A stretch of 11,567 nt of DNA from an uncultured Lachnospiraceae bacterium (GCA_958446555.1 CAUCWU010000040.1:1-11567), one strand, 5' to 3'; shown: positions 1 to 8,257, numbered from the stretch's first letter. Translations and numbers: made by a program. Notes: generated by a model not told the origin, from the letters alone.

Positions 1-2897
1 CAACTTCCCTTGATGGATTCGGAAAGTGTTCTTTCCTCTACACTCTCATACACATTGATATAACGACCATCTGTGATTGCCTCGCTTGATCTCACAGTCG
101 CTGCAATGCCATAATCCGTATCGGAATTGCTAAACAGTACAGTCACTGCTCCATCTATCATGCCAGTTGTCACATCATAGGAATCAAAGAAGTAGTACCC
201 ACTGCCATTTTGTCCCTTCGGAAGATATCCTTTATTTAAACTATTTGCAAATGCTGACTCGCGAACATAATACCAACCATCCGCATAGTAGACATCCTCC
301 ACACCAGTATTGGTTGGGCAATACTCCTGCATCCAAAGACTTGTCAAATTGAGAACTGCTCTTCTAGTGCTAAGCTCCGGTATGCGAATCAAACCATCTG
401 TTGCCTGCTCTGCGACAATGCCAAGAACCGTGTTCGCCTCAGCACCTGCCTTTGCACTGACAGCGAGTCGACCAATGATACTAGAATACAGAGTCTCGTC
501 TGATTCTGATGCATTAAAATCTGGAACCAATTTACAGATCATCTGCAAAAATACCGCCTTTTGCTCCTCATTTACAGTTCCGCCTGTGAATGTTAAGGAA
601 GTAACACCACTGCCCCAATCAGACATCCAACCTGATGCAAGCTTACTCATATAAGTCGTTCTACTAAATGCACAAGTGATCGCCGGTGATGCACCATCAG
701 CAAAGGCTTGGCTTCCCATCTTTCTGACATCTGCTGGAATCGTAAGAGAGCTAAGACGCATGCAGCCTGCAAAAGCGCGACTTCCGATTGTGCGAAGTGC
801 ACTTGGAAGAACCAATCCTGCTCCCACGCCGCTGCCCTCAAACGCATTGTCGCAAATTGTCAGTAACGACTGAGGAAGTGTAAGATTCTGAAGTGATACC
901 GCATTTTGGAATGCTGCCGCTCCAATATAGCGAATGCCTTCTGGAATCGTGATCTGCTTTAATTCGGTACAATTTCTAAAAGTGCGATCTCTCACTGCCT
1001 CGATTGCTGCTGGAAGTTCTACTGTTGTCAGCTTCGTACAACCAGAAAATGCACCTGCTCCAATGAAGCTTACGCTCTGTGGCAAAGACGCATAGCCAAT
1101 CGCAGAACCAGAAAAGCTCTCTGCACCAATTGAAGTCAGTGTCTGTGGGAAGGTAAATACACTAAGAGCACTCGTTCCTGCAAAGGCACGACTTCCAATA
1201 GACGTGAGCGCATTTGAAACCTGCACAGTTGCAAGAGCCGTACAATTTTCAAACAAACTTGAACTTACTCTTGTCATTTTCTGCGGCAAAATTGCTGAAT
1301 TCAGTGTACTACAACCTGCAAAGGCAGCCGCTCCAAGATAGCTTACATTCTGAGGAATCACAATACTTCCGAGCGCTGTACAATTTTGGAAAGAACCGCC
1401 CTCAATAAATGTCACACTCTCTGGCAATGTAATCTGTCGCAATGCCGTACAATTCTGGAATGCACCATAACGAATACTTGTCAATGTAGATGGAAGTTGA
1501 ACTGTTTCAACCGATATATTGGCAAATGCAAGTGTACAAATGGTTGTGATGCCTTCTTTTACTGTTGCATTTACAATCGGCGCATACTCGGTCTGAGGTT
1601 TGCTTTCCTGCACTTCGCCTGTTGGTGTTGTCGGATCTACAGTCGATGCTGCCACCTCAGCTGGGGCGCGATACAACAGATCATTGATGTAGATCATCTC
1701 ATGCTTTCGCTCTTCATACCACTTCGTTCCATCAAACGCATTGGCAACGATATCGCGCACACTTGTTGGAATCTCAATGTGGCTGAGTGCACTACAATTT
1801 TTAAATGCATTCGATCCAATATAACTTACACCATCCGGCACAACGATTGCCACCAAATTCACGCGGTTGATAAAGGCTTCCTCTGCAATCACGGTTGTTC
1901 CCTGTCTGATTGCAACTGTCGTGGCATCACTCTGACAGCGATACAAAATGCTATTGATATAAACAACCTCTCCTGTCAGCGTGGAATCATACGGTGTTCC
2001 CTCAAACAGATTCGCACCTACCTGAGTTACAGTTGTCGGAATCTGTACATGTACCAGTGCGCTGCAGCCTGCGAACGCTTCTCTTCCTATATAAGTAACA
2101 CCCTCCGGAATGATCACATCAGTAATCATTGTCTGACCACGAAATGCACCAGTTGCAATTGAAGTTACCTTTGCACCGCTATAAGTTTGCGGAATCTCTA
2201 CTATACTTCTCGATCCATCAAAACCAGTAACGCTCACGGTCTGTCCATCCTCACTAAATGAGAACGTTAATCCCTTTGTGTCCTCGGTTGGTGCCTGCTC
2301 TGACCACTCAGGCGCTTCGGTTGTTGTCTCCTCCGGTGTTGTCTCCTGCGTCGTCGGTTCCTCAGTGGAAGCCTCCTCACTCGTTTGCTCCTCGGTACTT
2401 TCTTCCTCGGTACTTTCTTCCTCTGTACTTTCATCCTGAGAGGAAGTTGGCTCTACACTTTCAGTTGACGTTTCTGAAGGCTGTGCTGAACTTTCTGGAA
2501 TACTTTCAGACGGTGTTTCTGAAGGCTGAGCCGAAGTTTCTGGAACACTCTCTGTTGGTGCCTGCGTAGATGTCTCCGGAATACCCTCCGATGTTGCTTG
2601 TGTAGTCGTCTCCGGAATACTTTCTGGTGTTGTATTTTCCGATAACACTTGTGTTTGAGACGTTGTTTCCGCTAAAGTTTCATTCTCAGACAAAGTTTGT
2701 GGCTGAGATGTCGTTTCCATAGGTGTTTCCTGCATCAAGGTTTCTGTCTGCATTTCCGCAAGCGGATCTGTCTGTGTTTCCATGACGGTACCTGACTGTG
2801 TCGTCTCCTCTGCTGATACGTACTGCGGTATGTAAGAAACGGTCATCGCAGCAGCCATCGTCCAGACGGACGCTTTCTTCTTCCATGATCTTTTCAT
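1..2897 (-). CDS. BspA-like leucine-rich repeat surface protein, C-terminus cut by the window edge
   Basis: An open frame of 965 codons runs from ATG at 2897 to the left edge with no stop. The start is chosen because AAAGGAAGGG lies just upstream and the product opens with a signal peptide: Lys/Arg-rich MKRSWKKK, a short hydrophobic core, then a likely cut after VSA near residue 29. Residues about 31-200 are a low-complexity Thr/Ser/Glu/Pro stalk with tandem repeats. Residues about 210-740 hold roughly 19 copies of a 22-23 residue repeat of the form xxIGxxAFxxCxxLxxIxIPxx, the Treponema-type (LRR_5, BspA) repeat. An irregular stretch with a Pro/Thr-rich insert (about residues 400-450) splits them into two blocks. 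Residues 740-965 contain no repeats and I do not recognise them. Family members are secreted or wall-attached and often bind host or bacterial surfaces; adhesion here is inference. The anchor, if any, lies outside the window. Confidence 0.9.
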   Translation of the reverse strand, partial: MKRSWKKKASVWTMAAAMTVSYIPQYVSAEETTQSGTVMETQTDPLAEMQTETLMQETPMETTSQPQTLSENETLAETTSQTQVLSENTTPESIPETTTQATSEGIPETSTQAPTESVPETSAQPSETPSESIPESSAQPSETSTESVEPTSSQDESTEEESTEEESTEEQTSEEASTEEPTTQETTPEETTTEAPEWSEQAPTEDTKGLTFSFSEDGQTVSVTGFDGSRSIVEIPQTYSGAKVTSIATGAFRGQTMITDVIIPEGVTYIGREAFAGCSALVHVQIPTTVTQVGANLFEGTPYDSTLTGEVVYINSILYRCQSDATTVAIRQGTTVIAEEAFINRVNLVAIVVPDGVSYIGSNAFKNCSALSHIEIPTSVRDIVANAFDGTKWYEERKHEMIYINDLLYRAPAEVAASTVDPTTPTGEVQESKPQTEYAPIVNATVKEGITTICTLAFANISVETVQLPSTLTSIRYGAFQNCTALRQITLPESVTFIEGGSFQNCTALGSIVIPQNVSYLGAAAFAGCSTLNSAILPQKMTRVSSSLFENCTALATVQVSNALTSIGSRAFAGTSALSVFTFPQTLTSIGAESFSGSAIGYASLPQSVSFIGAGAFSGCTKLTTVELPAAIEAVRDRTFRNCTELKQITIPEGIRYIGAAAFQNAVSLQNLTLPQSLLTICDNAFEGSGVGAGLVLPSALRTIGSRAFAGCMRLSSLTIPADVRKMGSQAFADGASPAITCAFSRTTYMSKLASGWMSDWGSGVTSLTFTGGTVNEEQKAVFLQMICKLVPDFNASESDETLYSSIIGRLAVSAKAGAEANTVLGIVAEQATDGLIRIPELSTRRAVLNLTSLWMQEYCPTNTGVEDVYYADGWYYVRESAFANSLNKGYLPKGQNGSGYYFFDSYDVTTGMIDGAVTVLFSNSDTDYGIAATVRSSEAITDGRYINVYESVEERTLSESIKGS
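2391..2435 (-). repeat. 15-bp tandem repeat, three units, in the stalk of the LRR protein
   Basis: Three consecutive 15-bp units start at 2391, 2406 and 2421. The first two are identical (plus strand ctcggtactttcttc) and the third differs at two bases. On the minus strand they encode an acidic run of Glu-Glu-Ser-Thr-Glu type. The unit length is a multiple of three, so copy changes would keep the reading frame. Confidence 0.85.
2474..2563 (-). repeat. 45-bp imperfect tandem duplication in the stalk of the LRR protein
   Basis: Units 2474-2518 and 2519-2563 both begin ctgaaggctg and share the core tttctggaa. They encode a 15-residue period of the form (S/T)ES(I/V)PE(S/T)SAQPSET. Shorter, more diverged versions of the same IPET/Q motif continue toward the N-terminus (about 2564-2640), so the stalk probably grew by repeated in-frame duplication. 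Confidence 0.75.
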
Positions 2898-2955
2898 AAT
2901 ATTCCCTTCCTTTCTTTGTGGTGGCCTCATATCCTTTTGGGTTGCACCAGTATAC

Positions 2956-2987
2956 AAAAAGGGGATCGCCCTTCCGGATCGATCCCC
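2956..2987 (-). terminator. Hairpin with U-tract in the leader of the LRR gene
   Basis: On the minus strand GGGGATCG (2987-2980) pairs perfectly with CGATCCCC (2968-2961) across an 11-nt loop and is followed directly by five T (2960-2956). This is an intrinsic-terminator shape. It sits 97 nt past the stop of the second exporter gene and 58 nt before the LRR start codon. It could end the exporter operon, or act as an attenuator in the LRR leader if the candidate promoter at 3023-3031 is real. A five-base stretch upstream (CCGGA, 3003-2999) is complementary to the loop. Confidence 0.65.
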
Positions 2988-3015
2988 CCTGCAAACGTTC
3001 CGGTAACTTCTTTGT

Positions 3016-3031
3016 TAAGTTTATATTACCA
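3016..3031 (-). promoter_or_regulatory. Candidate extended -10 promoter for the LRR gene
   Basis: The minus strand reads TGGTAATAT (3031-3023), an extended -10 (TGn plus TAATAT), in the AT-rich gap after the exporter operon. No good -35 hexamer stands 16-18 bp upstream, so the call rests on the extended -10 alone. It would start a leader of about 120 nt that includes the hairpin at 2956-2987. Confidence 0.35.
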
Positions 3032-3083
3032 GAGATTGCTCTAAATTATTACTTTCAAAGTTCTTAAAACTCTTAAGATTCCC

Positions 3084-4925
3084 TTACGACGCCTGCTCAA
3101 ACTGACTATTATAGAGATCTGCATAGAATCCCTTCTTTGCCAAAAGCTCCTCGTGCGTTCCGCTTTCAATTACATCTCCATCCTTTAACACAAGGATAAG
3201 ATCGGCATTTTTGATTGTGGAAAGACGATGTGCAATAACAAAAGAAGTACGATTCTTCATCAGCTCGTCCATTGCATTTTGTATTTGAAGTTCTGTTCTT
3301 GTATCGACAGAGCTTGTTGCCTCATCTAGAATTAACATAGGCTTATCAGCAATCATTGCACGGGCAATTGTTAACTGCTGCTTCTGACCTTGTGACAGAT
3401 TAACCTGATCGTTAAGCACTGTATCATAGCCATGCTGCAGTGTTCTTACAAAATGGTCAAGACCAACGGCGCGGCATGCCTCCTTCATACGCTCATCAGA
3501 GACATTTGGCGTACAATATACAAGATTTTCTCTAACAGTACCCTCAAACAGCCATGTATCCTGAAGAACCATACAAAACTGAGAATGCACCATTTCACGT
3601 TTTACTTGATTAGTCGGAATGCCATCAATGCAGATTTTTCCGCCCTGAATCTCATAAAAACGCATAAGCAGATTGACAAGTGTTGTCTTTCCTGCTCCCG
3701 TCGGACCGACAATGGCAATTTTTTGTCCTGCCTTTGCCTTTGCAGAAAAATCATGAATAATCACGCGATCTTCATCATAGCCAAACTTTACATGCTCAAA
3801 TGATACGTCACCCTTTACATTGTCAAGCGTCTTTGTCTTATTGCTCTCGTCATCCATCTCCTTTGCCTCAAGAAACTCAAAGACACGCTCACCTGCTGCT
3901 GCCGCTGACTGTAAAGACTGTGCCGCCTGCGCGATCTGAGATAATGGCTGTGTAAAATAGCGCACATACATCATAAATGCAACGATTACTTCAAAGCCAA
4001 TAGTTCCCTTCATAGTCAGCACTGCACCTGCCACACAGACTGCCACATAGCCTAAGTTTCCGATAAATGTCATAATAGGCGGCATGAGTCCGGCAAGGCA
4101 CTGTGCACGAAATGCACTTTCTCTTAAATTATTGTTCATGCGCTCAAATTCAGCTGCTGCCTGCGCTTCTCCATTATATGCCTTTACAACTGTATGACCT
4201 GTGTAAATTTCCTCAATGTGACCGTTGATCTCACCAAGACAGCGCTGCTGGCGCACGAAATATTTACTGGAGTGCTTTGCAATAACTGTCATAAGAACAA
4301 AGCCAATCAATGTTGCCACAATTGCAGTAATTGTCATGATCACATCTGTTTTAAACATCATAAAAAGTGAACCGACAAAAAGCGTAACTGCGGAGACAAG
4401 ATTTCCTATGCTTTGGTTCATAGACTGTGATATCGTATCAACATCATTTGTGACACGTGAGAGGATATCACCTGTCGTAGAGCGGCTGTAATAGCTCATC
4501 GGCAGACGGTTAATTTTTCCTGAAATATCACCTCTAAGCTTTTTTGAAATATTTTGTGTCACTGTTGCCATAATCCACTGCTGACCAAATGACAGCAAAG
4601 CACCACACACATAAAATGCAATTAATGTAAATCCAATCTTAGAAACTGCGTCCATATCAACGCCTGTTACAAGACCTTTTCCAATTTCCTTTGTCATCTC
4701 TGACAGCTTATCTGGTCCAAGAAGCGTCAAAACCGTGCCTCCTGCCGCGCAGATAAGTGCAATGATCACAACCGGAAGATAGCTTTTGCAATACGAAATC
4801 AGCTTTGACCATGTTCCCTTAAAATCAGATGCCTTCTCAGCAGGACCTCTTCCCATGCCAGGTCCACGCATACCGCCTCTTCTGCCCGGGCGGTTCTGTC
4901 CAGGGGTATATTCTTTATTTTCCAT
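3084..4925 (-). CDS. ABC exporter half-transporter (TMD-NBD), catalytically canonical subunit
   Basis: 613 residues. A longer reading from 4982 is possible, but ATG at 4925 is chosen: AAAGGAGG lies 10 nt upstream and the codon overlaps the previous stop as TAATG. Residues 1-35 are a Gly/Arg/Pro-rich cytoplasmic tail. About six membrane segments follow (near 47-70, 97-122, 172-190, 197-216, 280-304, 308-330), then a nucleotide-binding domain. The NBD has Walker A GPTGAGKTT (407-415), Q-loop Q455, signature LSQGQ (510-514, Gln replacing the first Gly), Walker B MLILDE with catalytic E535, and switch H566 (IAHRLST). Family knowledge: type IV exporters of the multidrug/lipid class. Paired with the upstream gene it should form a heterodimer in which this chain supplies the catalytic Glu and His of the active site and the altered signature of the degenerate site. 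The substrate cannot be read from sequence. Confidence 0.93.
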   Translation of the reverse strand: MENKEYTPGQNRPGRRGGMRGPGMGRGPAEKASDFKGTWSKLISYCKSYLPVVIIALICAAGGTVLTLLGPDKLSEMTKEIGKGLVTGVDMDAVSKIGFTLIAFYVCGALLSFGQQWIMATVTQNISKKLRGDISGKINRLPMSYYSRSTTGDILSRVTNDVDTISQSMNQSIGNLVSAVTLFVGSLFMMFKTDVIMTITAIVATLIGFVLMTVIAKHSSKYFVRQQRCLGEINGHIEEIYTGHTVVKAYNGEAQAAAEFERMNNNLRESAFRAQCLAGLMPPIMTFIGNLGYVAVCVAGAVLTMKGTIGFEVIVAFMMYVRYFTQPLSQIAQAAQSLQSAAAAGERVFEFLEAKEMDDESNKTKTLDNVKGDVSFEHVKFGYDEDRVIIHDFSAKAKAGQKIAIVGPTGAGKTTLVNLLMRFYEIQGGKICIDGIPTNQVKREMVHSQFCMVLQDTWLFEGTVRENLVYCTPNVSDERMKEACRAVGLDHFVRTLQHGYDTVLNDQVNLSQGQKQQLTIARAMIADKPMLILDEATSSVDTRTELQIQNAMDELMKNRTSFVIAHRLSTIKNADLILVLKDGDVIESGTHEELLAKKGFYADLYNSQFEQAS

Positions 4926-6682
4926 TATGCAAGTTCCTCCTTTGACAGCTGTGAATATGCGATCTGACGGTATACCTCGCAAGTTTCCATCAGCTCATTG
5001 TGCTTGCCCATTCCGGCAATCTTTCCATCATCAAGCACAATAATCTTGTCCGCATCGCGTATAGTACCAATTCGCTGTGCTACAATGAAACGCGTTGCAT
5101 CTGCACAAGTTTTTCGTAACGTATCGCGAAGAACACGGTCTGTCTTGTAGTCAAGTGCTGAAAATGAATCATCAAAAATTAAAATCTCCGGATGACGGCA
5201 TATCGCACGTGCAATTGACAGACGCTGCTTTTGTCCTCCTGAAAAATTAGATCCTCCCTGTGCCACAAAAGCATCTATGCCGCCTTCTGTCTTATCGACA
5301 AATTCCTTTGCCTGCGCAGTCTCAATTGCATGCTTAACATCATCATCAGTAAAGCCTTTTTTACCATTATCTCCATAGGCAACGTTGCTTTTAATGCTTC
5401 CTGTAAATAAAACTGCCTTCTGTGAAACATATCCAATCTTATTTCTAAGTGCCTTCTGTGTATATTCCTTTACGTTAACGCCATCGACAAGCACCTCTCC
5501 CTTTGTCGCATCGTAAAAACGCGGAATCATGTTGATCACAGTACTCTTTCCACAGCCAGTTGAACCGATAAAGGCAATTGTCTCACCCTTATGAGCAGTA
5601 AAGGAAATGTCCTCAATGACATCCTTCTCTGCATCTGGATAACAAAAAGATACATTGTGAAACTCAACTTCACCCTTTTTGCCGTCAATTCCATTCTCTT
5701 TTGTGCCATCCTTAATCGAGAGCGGCATATCAAGCACTTCATTAATACGCTTTGCTGATACGCTCGCACGTGGAAGAAGCACGAAAATCATTACAAGCAT
5801 CATAAAGGACATAACGACCTGCATAGCATACTGAGTAAATACGATCATATCTGAGAAGATAGTCAGCTTATCAAACATCTGAGCATTGCTGATCAAATAA
5901 GCGCCGATCCAGTAAATTGCTAACATCAGTCCATTCATTACCATCTGGATTCCCGGCATCATAGTTCCCATAGTGCGGTTTGCAAACAGCTGCGTTTTCG
6001 TCAGCTCATCATTTGCGTCATTAAATTTCTTCTGCTGATAACCTTCTGCATTGTAGGCACGAACTACATTTAAGCCTGTCAAATTTTCTCTAGTGACACG
6101 GTTTAAATTATCTGTCAGGCTTTGCAGCTTTTTAAACTTCGGAAGCGCAACAGCCACGCAGACACCAACAAAGCTAAGCAGCACAACAACTGCCACACCA
6201 GTTGAAGCAGTCCACTGCCAGTTCTTTGTAGAAATCTTGCACAGTGCCCATACTGCCATTATAGGAGCCTTAAGTAAAACCTCCAGACCCATAACAATCA
6301 GCATCTGTACCTGTGTAATATCATTTGTAGAACGTGTAATTAAACTTGCAGTAGAGAAATTTCCAATTTCTTCCATTGAAAAGGACTGCACCTTATGAAA
6401 AACCTGTCCTCTTAAATTTGCAGAAAAATTAGATGAAATTTTTGATGCACATATTGATGTACAGACTGCCGCAAGCAAGCTTCCTAGTGCACATGCAAGC
6501 ATCTTGCCTCCTGCAATCAAAATATCATTCATCTTGCTGCCCTTAGTCTGGACAAGCTTTGTAATTTCAGACATATAATCTGGCATTGTCAGACTAAGCC
6601 ACACCTGCACGATAATAAACACAAATGCAACTGCCGCCAGAATAAAATCTTTCCATGTAAGCTTCTTTAACAACTTAACCAT
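4925..6682 (-). CDS. ABC exporter half-transporter (TMD-NBD), degenerate-site subunit
   Basis: 585 residues, the usual length for a half-exporter. ATG at 6682 follows an AAGGGAG site. Membrane segments are predicted near residues 12-33, 54-77, 127-148, 159-180, 240-265 and 275-303. The NBD has Walker A GSTGCGKST (373-381), Q-loop Q421 and a canonical SGGQK signature (481-485). Walker B reads ILIFDD, with Asp505 at the normally catalytic Glu position, and the switch His is replaced by Gln536 (VAQRIGT). The same pair of changes is known in TM287-type subunits of heterodimeric exporters, where one composite ATP site hydrolyses poorly. It is the first gene of a two-gene operon with its own promoter and ends in a one-base overlap with its partner. 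Drug or lipid export is the family role; no regulator gene is adjacent to suggest the substrate. Confidence 0.93.
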   Translation of the reverse strand: MVKLLKKLTWKDFILAAVAFVFIIVQVWLSLTMPDYMSEITKLVQTKGSKMNDILIAGGKMLACALGSLLAAVCTSICASKISSNFSANLRGQVFHKVQSFSMEEIGNFSTASLITRSTNDITQVQMLIVMGLEVLLKAPIMAVWALCKISTKNWQWTASTGVAVVVLLSFVGVCVAVALPKFKKLQSLTDNLNRVTRENLTGLNVVRAYNAEGYQQKKFNDANDELTKTQLFANRTMGTMMPGIQMVMNGLMLAIYWIGAYLISNAQMFDKLTIFSDMIVFTQYAMQVVMSFMMLVMIFVLLPRASVSAKRINEVLDMPLSIKDGTKENGIDGKKGEVEFHNVSFCYPDAEKDVIEDISFTAHKGETIAFIGSTGCGKSTVINMIPRFYDATKGEVLVDGVNVKEYTQKALRNKIGYVSQKAVLFTGSIKSNVAYGDNGKKGFTDDDVKHAIETAQAKEFVDKTEGGIDAFVAQGGSNFSGGQKQRLSIARAICRHPEILIFDDSFSALDYKTDRVLRDTLRKTCADATRFIVAQRIGTIRDADKIIVLDDGKIAGMGKHNELMETCEVYRQIAYSQLSKEELA

Positions 6683-6715
6683 TATCTGCTGCTCCCTTCT
6701 TTTTAGATAGAAACT

Positions 6716-6743
6716 ATTATAGCGTTCAAAATAGAACAGTCAA
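6716..6743 (-). promoter_or_regulatory. Promoter of the ABC exporter operon with a palindromic spacer
   Basis: The minus strand carries TTGACT (6743-6738) and a perfect TATAAT (6721-6716) separated by 16 bp, ending 33 bp before the first exporter start codon. The spacer contains a dyad with GTTC and GAAC arms around six bases (6724-6737), fully inside the -35/-10 interval. A repressor bound there would block RNA polymerase; that is inference. Confidence 0.7.
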
Positions 6744-6773
6744 TACAATTTATATAAAATTTAGATTGTTTAT

Positions 6774-6814
6774 AAAAAAAACGAAAAGAGGCAGACTCTT
6801 CATCTGCCCCTTTT
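6774..6814 (-). terminator. Intrinsic terminator of the pst-phoU operon
   Basis: Sixteen bases after the phoU stop, AAAAGGGGCAGA (6814-6803) pairs over 12 bp, with one G-T wobble, with TCTGCCTCTTTT (6795-6784). The loop is 7 nt, and CG plus eight T follow. The plus strand also ends its arm in six T, so the structure may work in both directions. It separates the phosphate operon from the exporter promoter. Confidence 0.9.
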
Positions 6815-6829
6815 TTGCTCTAATTTAAT

Positions 6830-7474
6830 TCATCCCTGCTCATGCACACCTGTAACAGAAAACACAACCCACTCTGCGATATTTGTCGCATGATCTCCGA
6901 TTCTCTCAAAATATTTTGCAATCATCAAAAGATCAAGCGCGTATTCGCCATCCTTTGGATTTTCTGAGATCATTTGAATAAGCGAATCCTTTACCTTTAA
7001 GAAAAGATCATCGACTACATCATCATGCTGAATTGTTGCCTCCGCCATTGCTACATCACGCTTTACATAAGCCTCAACACTCTCTGTCACCATACGCATT
7101 GCAGCTACTGCCATCTGACAAATATACTGTGCATCCGTTCCGATTCTTCCATTTAAGAATCCAATAATCTCTGCGATGTCGGATGCCTGATCACCGATAC
7201 GTTCCATATCTGTAATCATCTTAAGTGCTGCTGAGATCTGTCTTAAATCTCTCGCAACTGGCTGCTGCTGTAGCAAAAGCTTTAAACAAAGCGACTCGAT
7301 AGTGCGCTCCATCTGGTCAATCTCACTGTCTATCGGTGCTATCTTTGCTGCTGTCTGTCCATCTGCATTTGCCAGTGCCTTTGCCGCTAATGCTAACGCC
7401 TCCTCACAAAGCGATCCCATCTTTGTCAGATCACGATTCAAAAGCGCTAGCTGCTCGTCAAACTTGCTTCTCAT
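6830..7474 (-). CDS. phoU: Phosphate-signalling regulator PhoU
   Basis: 214 residues, the normal PhoU length, starting at ATG 7474 behind GAGGTG. The protein is an all-helical tandem of two three-helix PhoU domains. Each has the family's metal-binding signature: DMERIGDQASDIAE at 89-102 and YFERIGDHATNIAEW at 188-202. Family knowledge: PhoU is a cytoplasmic negative regulator that couples the state of the Pst importer to the PhoR-type sensor kinase and restrains phosphate uptake. It is the last gene of the operon, 27 nt after pstB and just before the terminator. No phoP/phoR-type two-component genes are present in the window, so the kinase partner must be encoded elsewhere. Confidence 0.96.
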   Translation of the reverse strand: MRSKFDEQLALLNRDLTKMGSLCEEALALAAKALANADGQTAAKIAPIDSEIDQMERTIESLCLKLLLQQQPVARDLRQISAALKMITDMERIGDQASDIAEIIGFLNGRIGTDAQYICQMAVAAMRMVTESVEAYVKRDVAMAEATIQHDDVVDDLFLKVKDSLIQMISENPKDGEYALDLLMIAKYFERIGDHATNIAEWVVFSVTGVHEQG

Positions 7475-7501
7475 GTCTTCACCTCACTTTTTTTATTTCT
7501 A

Positions 7502-8257
7502 TTAGCCAAAACGTCCTGTAATATAATCCTCAGTTCTCTTATCCTTTGGCTGCTCGAAGATCTTCTGTGTTTCACCATACTCTATCAGATCACCAAGCAG
7601 GAAAAATGCGGTGTAATCAGAAACACGCACAGCCTGCTGCATGTTATGCGTAACCATAACAATTGTGTACTGTGATTTTAATTCGCTTGCCAACTCTTCT
7701 ATCTTTGATGTAGAAATCGGGTCAAGCGCACTTGTTGGCTCATCCATCAAAAGTACATCAGGCTCAACAGCAAGTGCTCGTGCAATGCAAAGTCTCTGCT
7801 GCTGTCCACCAGACAAGCTAAGTGCCGATTTTTTTAGATTATCTTTTACTTCATTCCAGATTGCTGCACCCTTTAAGGAATTTTCCACGATCTCATCAAG
7901 CTTTGCACGGCTTGTAATTCCATGGGTGCGCGGTCCGTATGCAATATTGTCATAGATGCTCATTGGAAATGGATTTGGCTTTTGGAATACCATTCCGATA
8001 TTTCTGCGAAGCTCATTGACATTTAACTTTGGATCAAAAAAGTCCTCGCCGCGATAACGAAGATCGCCTGTAATCTTCACACCAGGCACTAGATCATTCA
8101 TTCTGTTTAACGACTTTAAGAATGTGGATTTACCACAGCCAGAAGGACCAATCAGCGCCGTAATACTCTTCTCCTCAATATTGATATTAATATTCTTTAA
8201 TGCCTGCACCTGTCCATACCACAGACACATATCCTTTACAGTAATTACGCTGCTCAC
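7502..8257 (-). CDS. pstB: Phosphate ABC importer ATP-binding protein PstB
   Basis: 251 residues, typical for PstB. It begins with GTG at 8257, overlapping the pstA stop by 4 nt (GTGA); the start is supported by GAGGAGG placed 8 nt upstream. Motifs are complete: Walker A GPSGCGKST (37-45), Q-loop Q92 in FQKPNPFPMS, signature LSGGQQQR (148-155), Walker B LLMDEPTSALD with E173, and switch H204. FQKPNPFPMSIYDN and the YITGRFG end are characteristic of PstB among ABC ATPases. A PstB dimer hydrolyses ATP on the cytoplasmic face to drive phosphate import through PstC and PstA. Confidence 0.97.
   Translation of the reverse strand: MSSVITVKDMCLWYGQVQALKNININIEEKSITALIGPSGCGKSTFLKSLNRMNDLVPGVKITGDLRYRGEDFFDPKLNVNELRRNIGMVFQKPNPFPMSIYDNIAYGPRTHGITSRAKLDEIVENSLKGAAIWNEVKDNLKKSALSLSGGQQQRLCIARALAVEPDVLLMDEPTSALDPISTSKIEELASELKSQYTIVMVTHNMQQAVRVSDYTAFFLLGDLIEYGETQKIFEQPKDKRTEDYITGRFG

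Noticed and set aside
1386..2162. A 258-codon plus-strand open frame opposite the LRR gene
   Set aside because: Cys/Asn/Ile/His-rich composition mirrors the antisense of the LRR repeats. There is no ribosome site and no recognisable domain.
2391..2640. Repeat cluster as a possible CRISPR array
   Set aside because: Units are 15-45 bp, directly tandem without spacers, in frame and coding for the protein stalk.
2686..2994. A 102-codon minus-strand frame beginning at a TTG in the LRR gene leader
   Set aside because: It has no suitable ribosome site at the TTG, reads through the hairpin, and overlaps the signal-peptide region of the clearly coding LRR frame in another frame.
2898..3060. Cyclic-di-GMP, cobalamin, THF, ZTP or ydaO-type riboswitch in the LRR leader
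   Set aside because: The conserved core strings I remember for these classes are absent. Only a generic terminator-like hairpin can be supported.
3069..3087. AT-rich hairpin overlapping the end of the second exporter gene as its terminator
   Set aside because: The arms are only six A/T-rich pairs (TCTTAA/TTAAGA) and no T-tract follows, so it is too weak to call.
4926..4982. Extension of the second exporter gene to an upstream start at 4982
   Set aside because: The TAATG overlap and AAAGGAGG site at the correct distance support ATG 4925. The extension would lie wholly inside the C-terminal codons of the upstream gene.
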